A DNA stretch of 64,000 bases from Alphaproteobacteria bacterium HT1-32 (GTDB lineage Bacteria; Pseudomonadota; Alphaproteobacteria; Rhodospirillales; HT1-32), in assembly GCA_009649675.1 (NCBI GenBank), contig WJPL01000003.1:62001-126000 (forward strand), read 5' to 3'. A model generated the notes under the pieces. The model was not told the origin of the DNA and searched no databases. It saw nothing but the letters and a program-made list of their open reading frames with translations. Below, one piece after another: positions 17,290 to 25,741 of the stretch. Position 1 is the first letter of the stretch; every line of letters begins with the position of its first letter. A program made the position numbers and the translations under genes.

Positions 17290-18456
17290 ATGAACGGACC
17301 GCATTTTCTGCAGATACCTGGCCCAACCAATGTGCCGGAACGCATTCTGAGGGCCATGTCCCGCCCGACCATCGATCATCGCGGCCCCGAATTTGGTGAA
17401 ATTGGCCGTCGCGTCCTGAGTAACGTAAAGACGCTGTTCGGCACCAAAAGCGACGTCATCATTTTCCCCGGGTCCGGCACTGGCGCCTGGGAAGCGGCTC
17501 TGGTCAATACGCTGTCGGAGGGTGACAGCGTTCTAATGTTTGAAACCGGCTGGTTCGCAACATTGTGGGACCGCATGGCAACCAAACTGGGAATCAAGAC
17601 AGAGTTTCTGTCGAGCGACTGGCGTCGCGGTGCCGATGCATCAGCCATCGCTGAACGGCTGAAAGCCGATAAGGGCCACACAATCAAGGCGGTCTGTGTG
17701 GTTCATAATGAAACATCAACCGGCTGTGTCAGCCCAATTACCGCCGTCCGCAAGGCGCTCGACGATACGGGGCATCCGGCTCTGTTGCTGGTCGACACCA
17801 TCTCGTCGCTCTGTTCAATTGAATACAAGCATGATGAATGGGGCGTTGATGTCACGGTTTGCGGGTCGCAGAAGGGCATGATGCTGCCACCGGGAATCAG
17901 CTTCAACGCGGTCAGTGCCAAGGCACGTGAAGCCGCAAAAACCGCCGGTCTGAAACGGTCCTACTGGGACTGGGAAGAGATGATCAAGGCAAACGCCACC
18001 GGATATTTCCCTCATACCCCGGCGACCAATCTGCTTTATGGTCTCGACGAGGCACTGAAGATGCTGATTGAGGAGGAGGGCATGGAGAATGTCTTCGCCC
18101 GTCACAAGAAACTGTCAGAAGCAACCCGCCGTTGTGTGCGTCACTGGGGCCTGGAAATTCAGTGCGCTGATGAAAATCACTATTCTGACAGCCTGACCGC
18201 CGTGCGTCTGCCGGATGGCAACAGTGCCGACGCACTCCGGGCCACGATTCTCGACAATTTCAACATGTCCCTCGGTAATGGTCTTGGTCAACTGGCCGAC
18301 AAGGTCTTCCGGATTGGCCATCTCGGTGAATTCAATGAACTGACACTGATCGGCACGCTGGGCGGTGTCGAAATGGGGCTTTCAATGGCACAGGTGCCGC
18401 ATACATCCGGCGGTGTCGGGGCAGCTGTGGACTATCTGGCCAGCGTCGCCCGCTGA
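17290..18456 (+). CDS. serine--glyoxylate / alanine--glyoxylate-type aminotransferase
   Basis: 388 residues, class V PLP-dependent aminotransferase. The N-terminus LQIPGPTNVPERILRAM, the phosphate-binding GSGTGAWEAAL and the PLP-lysine motif GSQKGMMLPPG (lysine about 195) identify the serine-glyoxylate aminotransferase group. Such enzymes make glycine and hydroxypyruvate from serine and glyoxylate, or act on related amino acids and 2-oxoacids. AACGGAGGACC gives a strong Shine-Dalgarno just upstream. It is divergent from the FAD/Fe-S dehydrogenase and followed by a CoA-transferase, which suggests a cluster handling glyoxylate or another short 2-oxoacid. The exact amino donor cannot be read from the sequence. 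Confidence 0.9.
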   Translation: MNGPHFLQIPGPTNVPERILRAMSRPTIDHRGPEFGEIGRRVLSNVKTLFGTKSDVIIFPGSGTGAWEAALVNTLSEGDSVLMFETGWFATLWDRMATKLGIKTEFLSSDWRRGADASAIAERLKADKGHTIKAVCVVHNETSTGCVSPITAVRKALDDTGHPALLLVDTISSLCSIEYKHDEWGVDVTVCGSQKGMMLPPGISFNAVSAKAREAAKTAGLKRSYWDWEEMIKANATGYFPHTPATNLLYGLDEALKMLIEEEGMENVFARHKKLSEATRRCVRHWGLEIQCADENHYSDSLTAVRLPDGNSADALRATILDNFNMSLGNGLGQLADKVFRIGHLGEFNELTLIGTLGGVEMGLSMAQVPHTSGGVGAAVDYLASVAR

Positions 18457-18470
18457 CAAAACAGATAAGG

Positions 18471-18504
18471 GGCGGTGAAGTGTCGTATTTTGTTCTTCGC
18501 CGCC
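18471..18504 (+). terminator. hairpin between aminotransferase and CoA-transferase genes
   Basis: GGCGGTGAAG pairs with CTTCGCCGCC (one G-U) around a 14-base loop, just after the aminotransferase stop. There is no U run after it, so it may stabilise the upstream mRNA or cause only partial termination. Confidence 0.4.
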
Positions 18505-18544
18505 TCTGCCCCCAACATCACTTCACGACGATCAGGAAACAGCA

Positions 18545-19747
18545 ATGCCCGGACCTCTTGACGGCCTGAAGGTTATTGAACTGGCCCACATCATGTCAGG
18601 CCCGACCTGCGGGATGATGCTGGCCGACATGGGCGCCGATGTCATCAAGATCGAAAAGGTGCCGGGTGGCGATGATACCCGTCGCATGACGCCCCCGGTC
18701 ATCGCCGATCAGTCTGCCGCCTTCATGATGATGAACCGTAACAAGCGGGGTATGGCGATTGATCTGAAGACGGAAGGGGGGAAGGAAATCCTGCTCCGCA
18801 TGGTCCGGGAGTCAGATGTCATTCTGGAAAATTTCCGCCATGACACTCTCGACCGGCTTGGGCTGGGTTACGAGCGTCTGCGAGAGGAAAATCCGGCCCT
18901 GATCTATTGTGCGGTCTCAGGTTTTGGCCGAACCGGTCCCTATGCAACACGCGGTGGCTTTGATCTCGTCGCGCAGGGAATGAGCGGTCTGATGAGCATT
19001 ACAGGCGAGGGGGATGGCCGGCCGCCGGTGAAGGTCGGGGCACCGGTCTCTGACACTACCGCCGGCGTTCTGGCTGCGATGGGCATTCTGGCTGCCTACA
19101 TCAATCGCCTGAAAACCGGGAAAGGACAGATCGTAGACGCCTCACTGTTTGAGGCCGCGATCATGCATACCTACTGGCAATCAGCCATCTGCCTTGCGAC
19201 CGGCGACAGCCCGAAACCAATGGGATCGGCGCACCCCCTGAATGGTCCTTATCAGGCATTTCAGACCGCAGATGGCTGGGTCAACATAGGTGGCGCCAAT
19301 CAGGCGAACTGGGAACGGATTGCCCGGACCACAGGATTGCCGGAACTTATCGATGATTCCCGGTTCAGGACAAATGCCGACCGCATGGCCAATCTCAAAG
19401 AACTGGAGGGCCTGCTGACCGCCGAGCTTCGCAAGCATCCCAGTCAATACTGGCTGGAACGGTTCGAACAGGAGGGTGTGCCAGCCGGCCCGGTCATGAG
19501 CATCGCCGAAATGCTCGAAGACCCTCATGTAGCAGATCGCGGCATGGTCACAACCGTGGAGCATCCGACAGCTGGCAAGGTGAAGACCCTTGGTTTACCG
19601 GTTCATTTCTCAGAAACACCCGGTTCCGTAAACCGGCCAGCCCCCCTGTATGGCGAGCATAACGCGGAAGTTTTGTCCGAATTTGGATTCACTTCCGATG
19701 AAATCGCAGAATTCCAGTCATCGGGTGCGGTCAGAGCCGATAAATAA
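18545..19747 (+). CDS. class III CoA-transferase (CaiB/BaiF, formyl-CoA transferase-like)
   Basis: 400 residues, normal for the family. It opens with LDGLKVIELAHIMSGPTCGMML and contains NRNKRG (CoA contact), VILENFRH and GFGRTGPY. An aspartate at about residue 170 in GAPVSDTTAG matches the catalytic nucleophile of formyl-CoA transferase (Asp169). The reaction is transfer of CoA between carboxylic acids; the donor and acceptor are not identifiable. It follows the aminotransferase by 88 bases on the same strand and is likely co-transcribed in part. Homologues act on oxalate, carnitine, mesaconate or 2-hydroxyacids, in keeping with an organic-acid cluster. Confidence 0.9.
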   Translation: MPGPLDGLKVIELAHIMSGPTCGMMLADMGADVIKIEKVPGGDDTRRMTPPVIADQSAAFMMMNRNKRGMAIDLKTEGGKEILLRMVRESDVILENFRHDTLDRLGLGYERLREENPALIYCAVSGFGRTGPYATRGGFDLVAQGMSGLMSITGEGDGRPPVKVGAPVSDTTAGVLAAMGILAAYINRLKTGKGQIVDASLFEAAIMHTYWQSAICLATGDSPKPMGSAHPLNGPYQAFQTADGWVNIGGANQANWERIARTTGLPELIDDSRFRTNADRMANLKELEGLLTAELRKHPSQYWLERFEQEGVPAGPVMSIAEMLEDPHVADRGMVTTVEHPTAGKVKTLGLPVHFSETPGSVNRPAPLYGEHNAEVLSEFGFTSDEIAEFQSSGAVRADK

Positions 19748-19891
19748 GCAGAATAAGATTAGTCGACAGATTCTTATTCAGACTTCAATTCGCCATGATG
19801 CCGCATCAATACCGCGGATAAGATATTTTGAGAGCCTCTATTTCAGAATTTATAAGCAATTTTAGGCATTTTTTGCTCTAAATCCGAACTA

Positions 19892-19907
19892 TGTGACAAC
19901 CGTCACT
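19892..19907. promoter_or_regulatory. CRP-like binding site upstream of the first RTX gene
   Basis: TGTGACAACCGTCACT matches the cAMP-CRP consensus TGTGA-N6-TCACA at nine of ten positions and lies about 110 bases upstream of the RTX start. It is embedded in an AT-rich 260-base intergenic region. CRP/FNR-family regulators with related specificity are the alternative. Confidence 0.45.
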
Positions 19908-20009
19908 TCGATTAGCCCCCCCGCAATCTAACTCATATATCAGGCAGGCACAGATATGTGACCCAGTGTTTTGCAGGTTGCAGACACGCAAACCGATAGG
20001 AATAAGAGT

Positions 20010-23000
20010 ATGGCTGACGAATGGAACCCGAAAGACGGCGCGCAGGACCTGGATGACCTGACAGTCCTGCAGCGGACCGATAACGCGAACCTTGATGCTG
20101 AAGAGCAGGAAAAACAGGGTTCCGGGGACGATGCTGGCGAAGACATGCAGGGCTTTGGCACACTGCATACCGGCAGTCAGCGTACTCAGGATGAAGTAAA
20201 CAACGCTATTGGTGCAGGTGCCGGCCAGCAATCTGGCGCTGCGGCTGGCGCAGAAGATTCTGAATCCGACGGAACAGACACAGGACCGTCCGGAAACCGG
20301 AATTCTTCTGACGCAAGGACAGGCAGTCAGCAGGGTGTCTCTGGCGATACCGGATATGATGATAATCAGAACAGCAATGCTGAAGGCCAGAACGGCCCAG
20401 GAGCAGAAGGCAATCGGGAAGATGCCGGTGCATCTTCCGGTAATGAACAGGGTTTCAGTGGCGCACAGCGCACAGCCGATGAACCTGACGAAGAACAGGC
20501 AACCGGGGCAGACCAGTCTACATCGGGGGGAAATCAATCCGGTGGGGGCACCGAAGAAGAATTTTTACAGACAGCGGAAGCACAGGTCGGACCGCAGGCA
20601 GGGAATGATGAGTTCAGCCTTGGGGAAGACTCTGTTGCGACATTCTCCGTTCATGAGCTTCTGGCGAACGATGCCGATGGAAACAATGATATTCTGGTCG
20701 TCACCGCGGTAGGAGATGCTGCCCACGGGATCGTCAGCTGGGATCCTGAAACTGGTCAGGTCACTTACACTCCTGATGATGATTATAACGGCCCGGATTC
20801 CTTCACGTATACCGTTTCTGACGGAAATGGCGGTTTTTCCACTGCAACAGTCAACCTCACCATTGACCCGGAAAATGACGACCCGGTAACTGTCGACGAC
20901 GTCTTCGCTGGTTCTGAAGATAATGTCATGACCTTCTCTGCGGCAGACTTGTTGTCTAATGACAGCGATGTCGATCTGGACAACCTCTCTGTCGACAGCT
21001 TCACACAGCCGGCGAATGGCACACTGACATTCGAAGACGGTGTCTTCACCTTCACGCCGAATGAAAACTGGAATGGCGAGACCTCGTTCGATTACACCAT
21101 TGTTGACGGGCAGGGCGGAACCGCTACTGGCTCGGTGTCCCTGGACGTTGCCGCCGTCAATGATGGCCCGGTCGCCGTGGATGATGTCTTCGCCGGTTCT
21201 GAAGACAATGTCCTGACCTTCTCTGCGGCTGACCTGCTGGAGAACGACAGCGATGTTGATCTGGACAGTCTCTCTGTCGACAGTTTCACACAGCCTGCAA
21301 ATGGCACACTGACCTTCGAAGACGGTGTCTTCACCTTCACCCCGAATGAAAACTGGAACGGTGAGACCTCGTTCGACTACACCATTGTCGACGGGCAGGG
21401 CGGATCAGCCACTGGCTCAACCACTCTGGAAATCGCCGCCGTCAATGACGGTCCGGTCGCCGTGGATGATGTCTTCGCCGGTTCTGAAGATAATGTCCTG
21501 ACCTTCTCTGCGGCTGACCTGCTGGAGAACGACAGCGATGTTGATCTGGACAGCCTCTCTGTCGACAGTTTTACACAGCCTGCAAATGGCACCCTGACAT
21601 TCGAAGACGGTGTCTTCACTTTCACGCCGAATGAAAACTGGAACGGTGAGACCTCGTTCGACTACACCATTGTCGACGGGCTGGGCGGATCAGCCACTGG
21701 CTCAACCACTCTGGAAATCGCCGCCGTCAATGACGGCCCGGTCGCCGTGGATGATGTCTTCGCCGGTTCTGAAGACAATGTCCTGACCTTCTCTGCGGCT
21801 GACCTGCTGGAGAACGACAGCGATGTTGATCTGGACAGCCTCTCTGTCGACAGCTTCACACAGCCTGCAAATGGCACCCTGACATTCGAAGACGGTGTCT
21901 TCACTTTCACCCCGAATGAAAACTGGAACGGTGAGACCTCGTTCGACTACACCATTGTCGACGGGCAGGGCGGATCAGCCACCGGCTCAACCACTCTGGA
22001 AATCGCCGCCGTCAATGATGGCCCCGAAGCATCTGCAGATTCGGCTGAAACCGGCTATCGCGAAGCTGTTACAATCGATGTCCTCGACAATGACAGTGAT
22101 CTGGATGGCGACAGCCTTAGCATCAGTGCAGTAAACGGCCTTTCAAATGGCACTGTGCAGGTTGTGGATGGTAAAATCGTCTATACACCGAATGATGAAT
22201 TCTCCGGTCAGGAAACCTTCAGTTATACGGTGACGGATGGAAATGGCGGATCACAGACCGCGACGGTGACCGTTGATGTTGCAGCCGGTACTGTCTTTTC
22301 CGATGAAGGCGACACCGTAAACTTCAACGAGGTTTCTGCGGAAGATTATCAGGACGGGCAGCAATATGCTTCCGGTGACGGCGACGATGTTGTCACGCTG
22401 GCGGGTGCTGCCGGCCAGACCGAACATGGATTCGATGGCGGCGAACAGTTTTCGGCAGGGGCCGGAAACGATACCGTTACCGGCGGTGACGGTGCTGACA
22501 ATATTGATGGTGGTGTCGGCAATGATGTCATCACTGGTGGTGCCGGTGGCGACACGCTGGCTGGCGGTGATGGTGACGACAACCTGACCGGTGGCGCCGA
22601 TGATGACATTATTCAAGGCGGCGAAGGTTCTGGCGACACAGCCAATTTTTCCGGTAACCGTGCCGATTATACCGTTATTTCCAATGAAGATGGCAGCTAC
22701 ACGATTATCGACAATGTAGCGGGCCGTGATGGTACAGATCAGGTCTGGGGCGTCGAGAATTTCAGCTTTGCTGATGGACCGATTGCAGCAGACGACCTGA
22801 TTCCGGAGGAAATGTTTACGGAAAACGATGACACCGTGAATCTGGCTGATGCGGACCCCGATTACGGAACAACCGAATCCTATGATGCTCTGGACGGCGA
22901 CGACACGGTCACCGGCGGCGATCAGAATGATGTTATTTCCGGCGGGGCCGGGAATGATAATCTGGACGGCGGGGCAGGCAACGATACCTTGCGGGGTGAC

Positions 23001-25550
23001 GATAACGGCAACACGCTGGTTGTCCGCCTGGGTGGCGAATCCTACAACGGTGATCCCCATTACCGCATTGTCGTGGATGGTGAGACCCTGGCAGAAGGGG
23101 ATGTCACCTGGTCACGGGACACGGTTGCAGAAGGCTCCTATCCTGACCTGTCACAGGCAGAATACCGTGACATTACGGTAACTCTGCCGGAAGGAACTGA
23201 TCCCTCGACCATTCAGATCATGTTCACCAATGATGCCTACCGGCGTGATGTCGGGGACAGAAACCTCATCGTTGACCGCATTGTCTATAACGGTGAAGTA
23301 ATTGAGGCTGAGACTGCCGGTGATTATCGCGACGGCGGACGTGAGCGTATGCCCTGGGGCGGAACCATGGCGTTCGATGTTTCCGGCAAAGGCAATGCCG
23401 CAGAAGCCGGCAACGATACGCTGTCCGGTGGCGCAGGTGACGACACGCTGCTGGGTGGTGGTGGAGATGACGTTCTGAACGGCGGCGCAGGATCTGACAC
23501 AATCGTCGGCGGCGCAGGGTCTGACACATTTGTGCTGTCCGGCAATTATGAAGATTACACCATCACCGAAAATGAGGACGGCTCGTTTACGGTGACGGAT
23601 ACGGTGGATGGCCGCGACGGCTCCGACACTGTCAGCGGCGTTGAAAATTTCCAGTTTTCAGATGTCACCTACACCAGCGAACAACTGGTTGAACTGGGCG
23701 GTCTGCATATCGTCGGCGACAATAATGCCAACGATCTGAACGGAGGCGCCGGCGGTGACACCATCGAAGGTCTGCGCGGTCATGATGAAATTCATGGCGG
23801 TGCCGGAGATGACACGATTGATGGCGATGAGAACAACGATACGCTCTATGGTGGCGAAGGTAATGACATCATTGATGGCGGGAACGACAACGACACCCTG
23901 TTTGGCGGGGAAGGCGATGACCATCTTCGGGGTGGCCATGGTACGGACACACTGGATGGCGGTGTTGGCAATGATACCTTCTACATGGAAGGTCGCAGCG
24001 ACTATGACGCCAACGATGTTCTGAATGGCGGCGAAGGAACCGATACGGTCAAGGCCCTGAATGATGGTGATATGACCTTCAGCAATTTCACGGCTGACAA
24101 TTCAATCGAAGTTGTCGATGGCGGGAACACCGAAAGCCGTATTCTTGGCGACAATAACGACAATATTCTCGATTTTTCCAACACCACACTCACCAATATT
24201 GGCGAAATCGACGGCGAGCGCGGCGATGATACCATCACGGGCAGCGCCGGCGATGACAGCATCGATGGTGGTGATAACGACGATATCCTTTTTGGCGGCG
24301 CAGGCAGCGACAATCTCTATGGCGGTGCCCATGATGACACGCTCTATGGCGGAGATGGTGACGATACACTGCGCGGCGGTCACGGCACCGACACCCTTTA
24401 TGGCGGTGACGGTGACGATGTGTTCGTGATGGAAGGACGCAGCGACCGGGATGCCGATGATGTGCTGTATGGTGGCGCCGGAACCGATACGGTTCGGGCC
24501 GAAAATGATGGAGATATGACGTTCCGGAATTTCACCGCCGATAATTCGATAGAAGTTGTTGATGGTGGAAACTCTGCCAGCCGTATTCTTGGCGACAACA
24601 ACGCCAACACTCTCGATTTCTCGAATGCCACCCTGAACAACATTCGCGAAATTGACGGCGGTCGTGGCAGTGACACCATTACCGGCAGCAACGGTGATGA
24701 CAGCATTGACGGTGGCGATCAGAGCGACACTGTCTATGGCGGTGCCGGCAATGACAGCATTGATGGCGGTGCCCATGACGACACGCTCTATGGCGGTGAT
24801 GGGAACGATATTATGCGTGGCGGTCACGGCACCGACACTCTGATCGGTGGTGACGGTGACGATACCTTCGTCATGGAAGGTCGTGGTGACCGTGATGCCG
24901 ATGATGTGCTGGAAGGCGGTGCAGGTACGGATACGGTAATGGCCGGGAACGACGGGGATCTGTATTTCAATGACTTCAGTGCTGATAACTCTATTGAGGT
25001 TGTCGATGGCGGAAATTCCGCCAGCCAGATCAAAGGTGACAGCAGCAGCAACACCCTCGATTTCTCAGAAACACAGTTGAATAATATCAGCAGGATCGAT
25101 GCGGGTCAGGGGGATGACACTGTTATCGGCAGCGCCGGAGATGACTCGATCTATGGCGGGAACCACGACGACCTCCTGATGGGTGGTGCCGGCAACGATA
25201 CACTGGATGGCGGTGCCCATGACGATACGCTGGATGGCGGTGCCGGTGATGACATTCTTGCCGGCGGGCATGGCAATGACCTGTTCATCTTCCGCCTTGG
25301 CGAAGGAAATGATCAGATTTCCGGTGGCGACGGGTGGACCGATACGGTTCGCGTCGAAGGTGCGGACGGTGCACCAGGTGAAGCGGAGTCAGGCTGGACC
25401 CTGCATCTTGATGAGGGAGAGATCCTCGAACAGGGTGTTGACGAGGATGGCAAGGAGTATATCCGCCTGACCGAGGATGCGAGCGGTCACTTCGAGACGA
25501 CAGAAGGCGAAAGTGTCGAGTTCACAGGCGTTGAACGTTTCGAATGGTAA
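20010..25550 (+). CDS. giant RTX surface protein with cadherin-like and Ca-binding repeats
   Basis: 1,846 residues from the ATG at 20010 (AGGA upstream), with no Sec signal. Residues 1-205 are acidic low-complexity sequence. About 206-755 are six cadherin-like/tandem-95 repeats, four of them (95 residues each) almost identical. From about 800 on come RTX nonapeptides of the GGxGxDxLx type that bind calcium. At about 1,002-1,125 a non-repetitive beta domain with paired GDPHYRIVVDG and FTNDAYRRDVGDRNLIVDRI motifs resembles a Ca-dependent carbohydrate-binding module (CBM60-like). Later come three 148-residue repeats, each ending in RTX motifs, and an acidic tail ending VEFTGVERFEW. This is the plan of a type I-secreted adhesin or matrix protein. 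HlyD, ABC and TolC genes nearby could export it. A perfect hairpin terminator follows the gene. Confidence 0.9.
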   Translation: MADEWNPKDGAQDLDDLTVLQRTDNANLDAEEQEKQGSGDDAGEDMQGFGTLHTGSQRTQDEVNNAIGAGAGQQSGAAAGAEDSESDGTDTGPSGNRNSSDARTGSQQGVSGDTGYDDNQNSNAEGQNGPGAEGNREDAGASSGNEQGFSGAQRTADEPDEEQATGADQSTSGGNQSGGGTEEEFLQTAEAQVGPQAGNDEFSLGEDSVATFSVHELLANDADGNNDILVVTAVGDAAHGIVSWDPETGQVTYTPDDDYNGPDSFTYTVSDGNGGFSTATVNLTIDPENDDPVTVDDVFAGSEDNVMTFSAADLLSNDSDVDLDNLSVDSFTQPANGTLTFEDGVFTFTPNENWNGETSFDYTIVDGQGGTATGSVSLDVAAVNDGPVAVDDVFAGSEDNVLTFSAADLLENDSDVDLDSLSVDSFTQPANGTLTFEDGVFTFTPNENWNGETSFDYTIVDGQGGSATGSTTLEIAAVNDGPVAVDDVFAGSEDNVLTFSAADLLENDSDVDLDSLSVDSFTQPANGTLTFEDGVFTFTPNENWNGETSFDYTIVDGLGGSATGSTTLEIAAVNDGPVAVDDVFAGSEDNVLTFSAADLLENDSDVDLDSLSVDSFTQPANGTLTFEDGVFTFTPNENWNGETSFDYTIVDGQGGSATGSTTLEIAAVNDGPEASADSAETGYREAVTIDVLDNDSDLDGDSLSISAVNGLSNGTVQVVDGKIVYTPNDEFSGQETFSYTVTDGNGGSQTATVTVDVAAGTVFSDEGDTVNFNEVSAEDYQDGQQYASGDGDDVVTLAGAAGQTEHGFDGGEQFSAGAGNDTVTGGDGADNIDGGVGNDVITGGAGGDTLAGGDGDDNLTGGADDDIIQGGEGSGDTANFSGNRADYTVISNEDGSYTIIDNVAGRDGTDQVWGVENFSFADGPIAADDLIPEEMFTENDDTVNLADADPDYGTTESYDALDGDDTVTGGDQNDVISGGAGNDNLDGGAGNDTLRGDDNGNTLVVRLGGESYNGDPHYRIVVDGETLAEGDVTWSRDTVAEGSYPDLSQAEYRDITVTLPEGTDPSTIQIMFTNDAYRRDVGDRNLIVDRIVYNGEVIEAETAGDYRDGGRERMPWGGTMAFDVSGKGNAAEAGNDTLSGGAGDDTLLGGGGDDVLNGGAGSDTIVGGAGSDTFVLSGNYEDYTITENEDGSFTVTDTVDGRDGSDTVSGVENFQFSDVTYTSEQLVELGGLHIVGDNNANDLNGGAGGDTIEGLRGHDEIHGGAGDDTIDGDENNDTLYGGEGNDIIDGGNDNDTLFGGEGDDHLRGGHGTDTLDGGVGNDTFYMEGRSDYDANDVLNGGEGTDTVKALNDGDMTFSNFTADNSIEVVDGGNTESRILGDNNDNILDFSNTTLTNIGEIDGERGDDTITGSAGDDSIDGGDNDDILFGGAGSDNLYGGAHDDTLYGGDGDDTLRGGHGTDTLYGGDGDDVFVMEGRSDRDADDVLYGGAGTDTVRAENDGDMTFRNFTADNSIEVVDGGNSASRILGDNNANTLDFSNATLNNIREIDGGRGSDTITGSNGDDSIDGGDQSDTVYGGAGNDSIDGGAHDDTLYGGDGNDIMRGGHGTDTLIGGDGDDTFVMEGRGDRDADDVLEGGAGTDTVMAGNDGDLYFNDFSADNSIEVVDGGNSASQIKGDSSSNTLDFSETQLNNISRIDAGQGDDTVIGSAGDDSIYGGNHDDLLMGGAGNDTLDGGAHDDTLDGGAGDDILAGGHGNDLFIFRLGEGNDQISGGDGWTDTVRVEGADGAPGEAESGWTLHLDEGEILEQGVDEDGKEYIRLTEDASGHFETTEGESVEFTGVERFEW
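20874..22013 (+). repeat. four tandem 285-base repeats (95 residues each)
   Basis: Units at 20874-21158, 21159-21443, 21444-21728 and 21729-22013. Units 2 to 4 differ by only a few silent or single changes; unit 1 is slightly older. Each encodes a cadherin-like domain starting NDGPVAVDDVFAGSEDNVL. DNA-level identity this high implies recent duplication or gene conversion, and the copy number may vary between strains. Confidence 0.9.
23991..25200 (+). repeat. 444-base repeats encoding mixed RTX modules
   Basis: Equivalent points fall at 23991, 24435 and 24879, exactly 444 bases (148 residues) apart. Each unit starts with the GRSDRDADDVL-type sequence, continues through NFTADNSIEVVDGGN and DFSNATLNNI, and ends in several calcium-binding nonapeptides. 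The third unit is shortened at its end. Divergence is greater than in the 285-base repeats. Confidence 0.8.
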
Positions 25551-25578
25551 CGACTTCTTGAACCGGCTGTAATCTGAC

Positions 25579-25617
25579 GCGGCCCCGCCCGGAAACTCCG
25601 GGCGGGGCCGCTCTGTT
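25579..25617 (+). terminator. terminator after the first RTX gene
   Basis: A perfect 15-base-pair GC-rich stem (25579-25593 with 25597-25611) with an AAC loop is followed by TCTGTTT. It stands 28 bases after the stop codon. Confidence 0.8.
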
Positions 25618-25741
25618 TCCACGCTGCCATCCTCCCGGCAGGCTTGCCGGCACCCCCTCGGCCAGCAGATAAGTTGCACCCTGTCCGGCAGGCAGGTAGC
25701 GTTGATCATTCGTGACCTCGGGAACAGGGGATAGCGCGCCA

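Noticed and set aside
20874-22013. CRISPR array
   Set aside because: The repeats are 285 bases, contiguous without unique spacers, and in frame within a coding sequence.
22251-23060. 269-codon minus-strand frame, and similar ones to 25271
   Set aside because: They are antisense to the Gly/Asp-rich RTX repeats, which read as Ile/Val/Ala/Thr-rich frames on the other strand. They repeat with the period of the RTX units.
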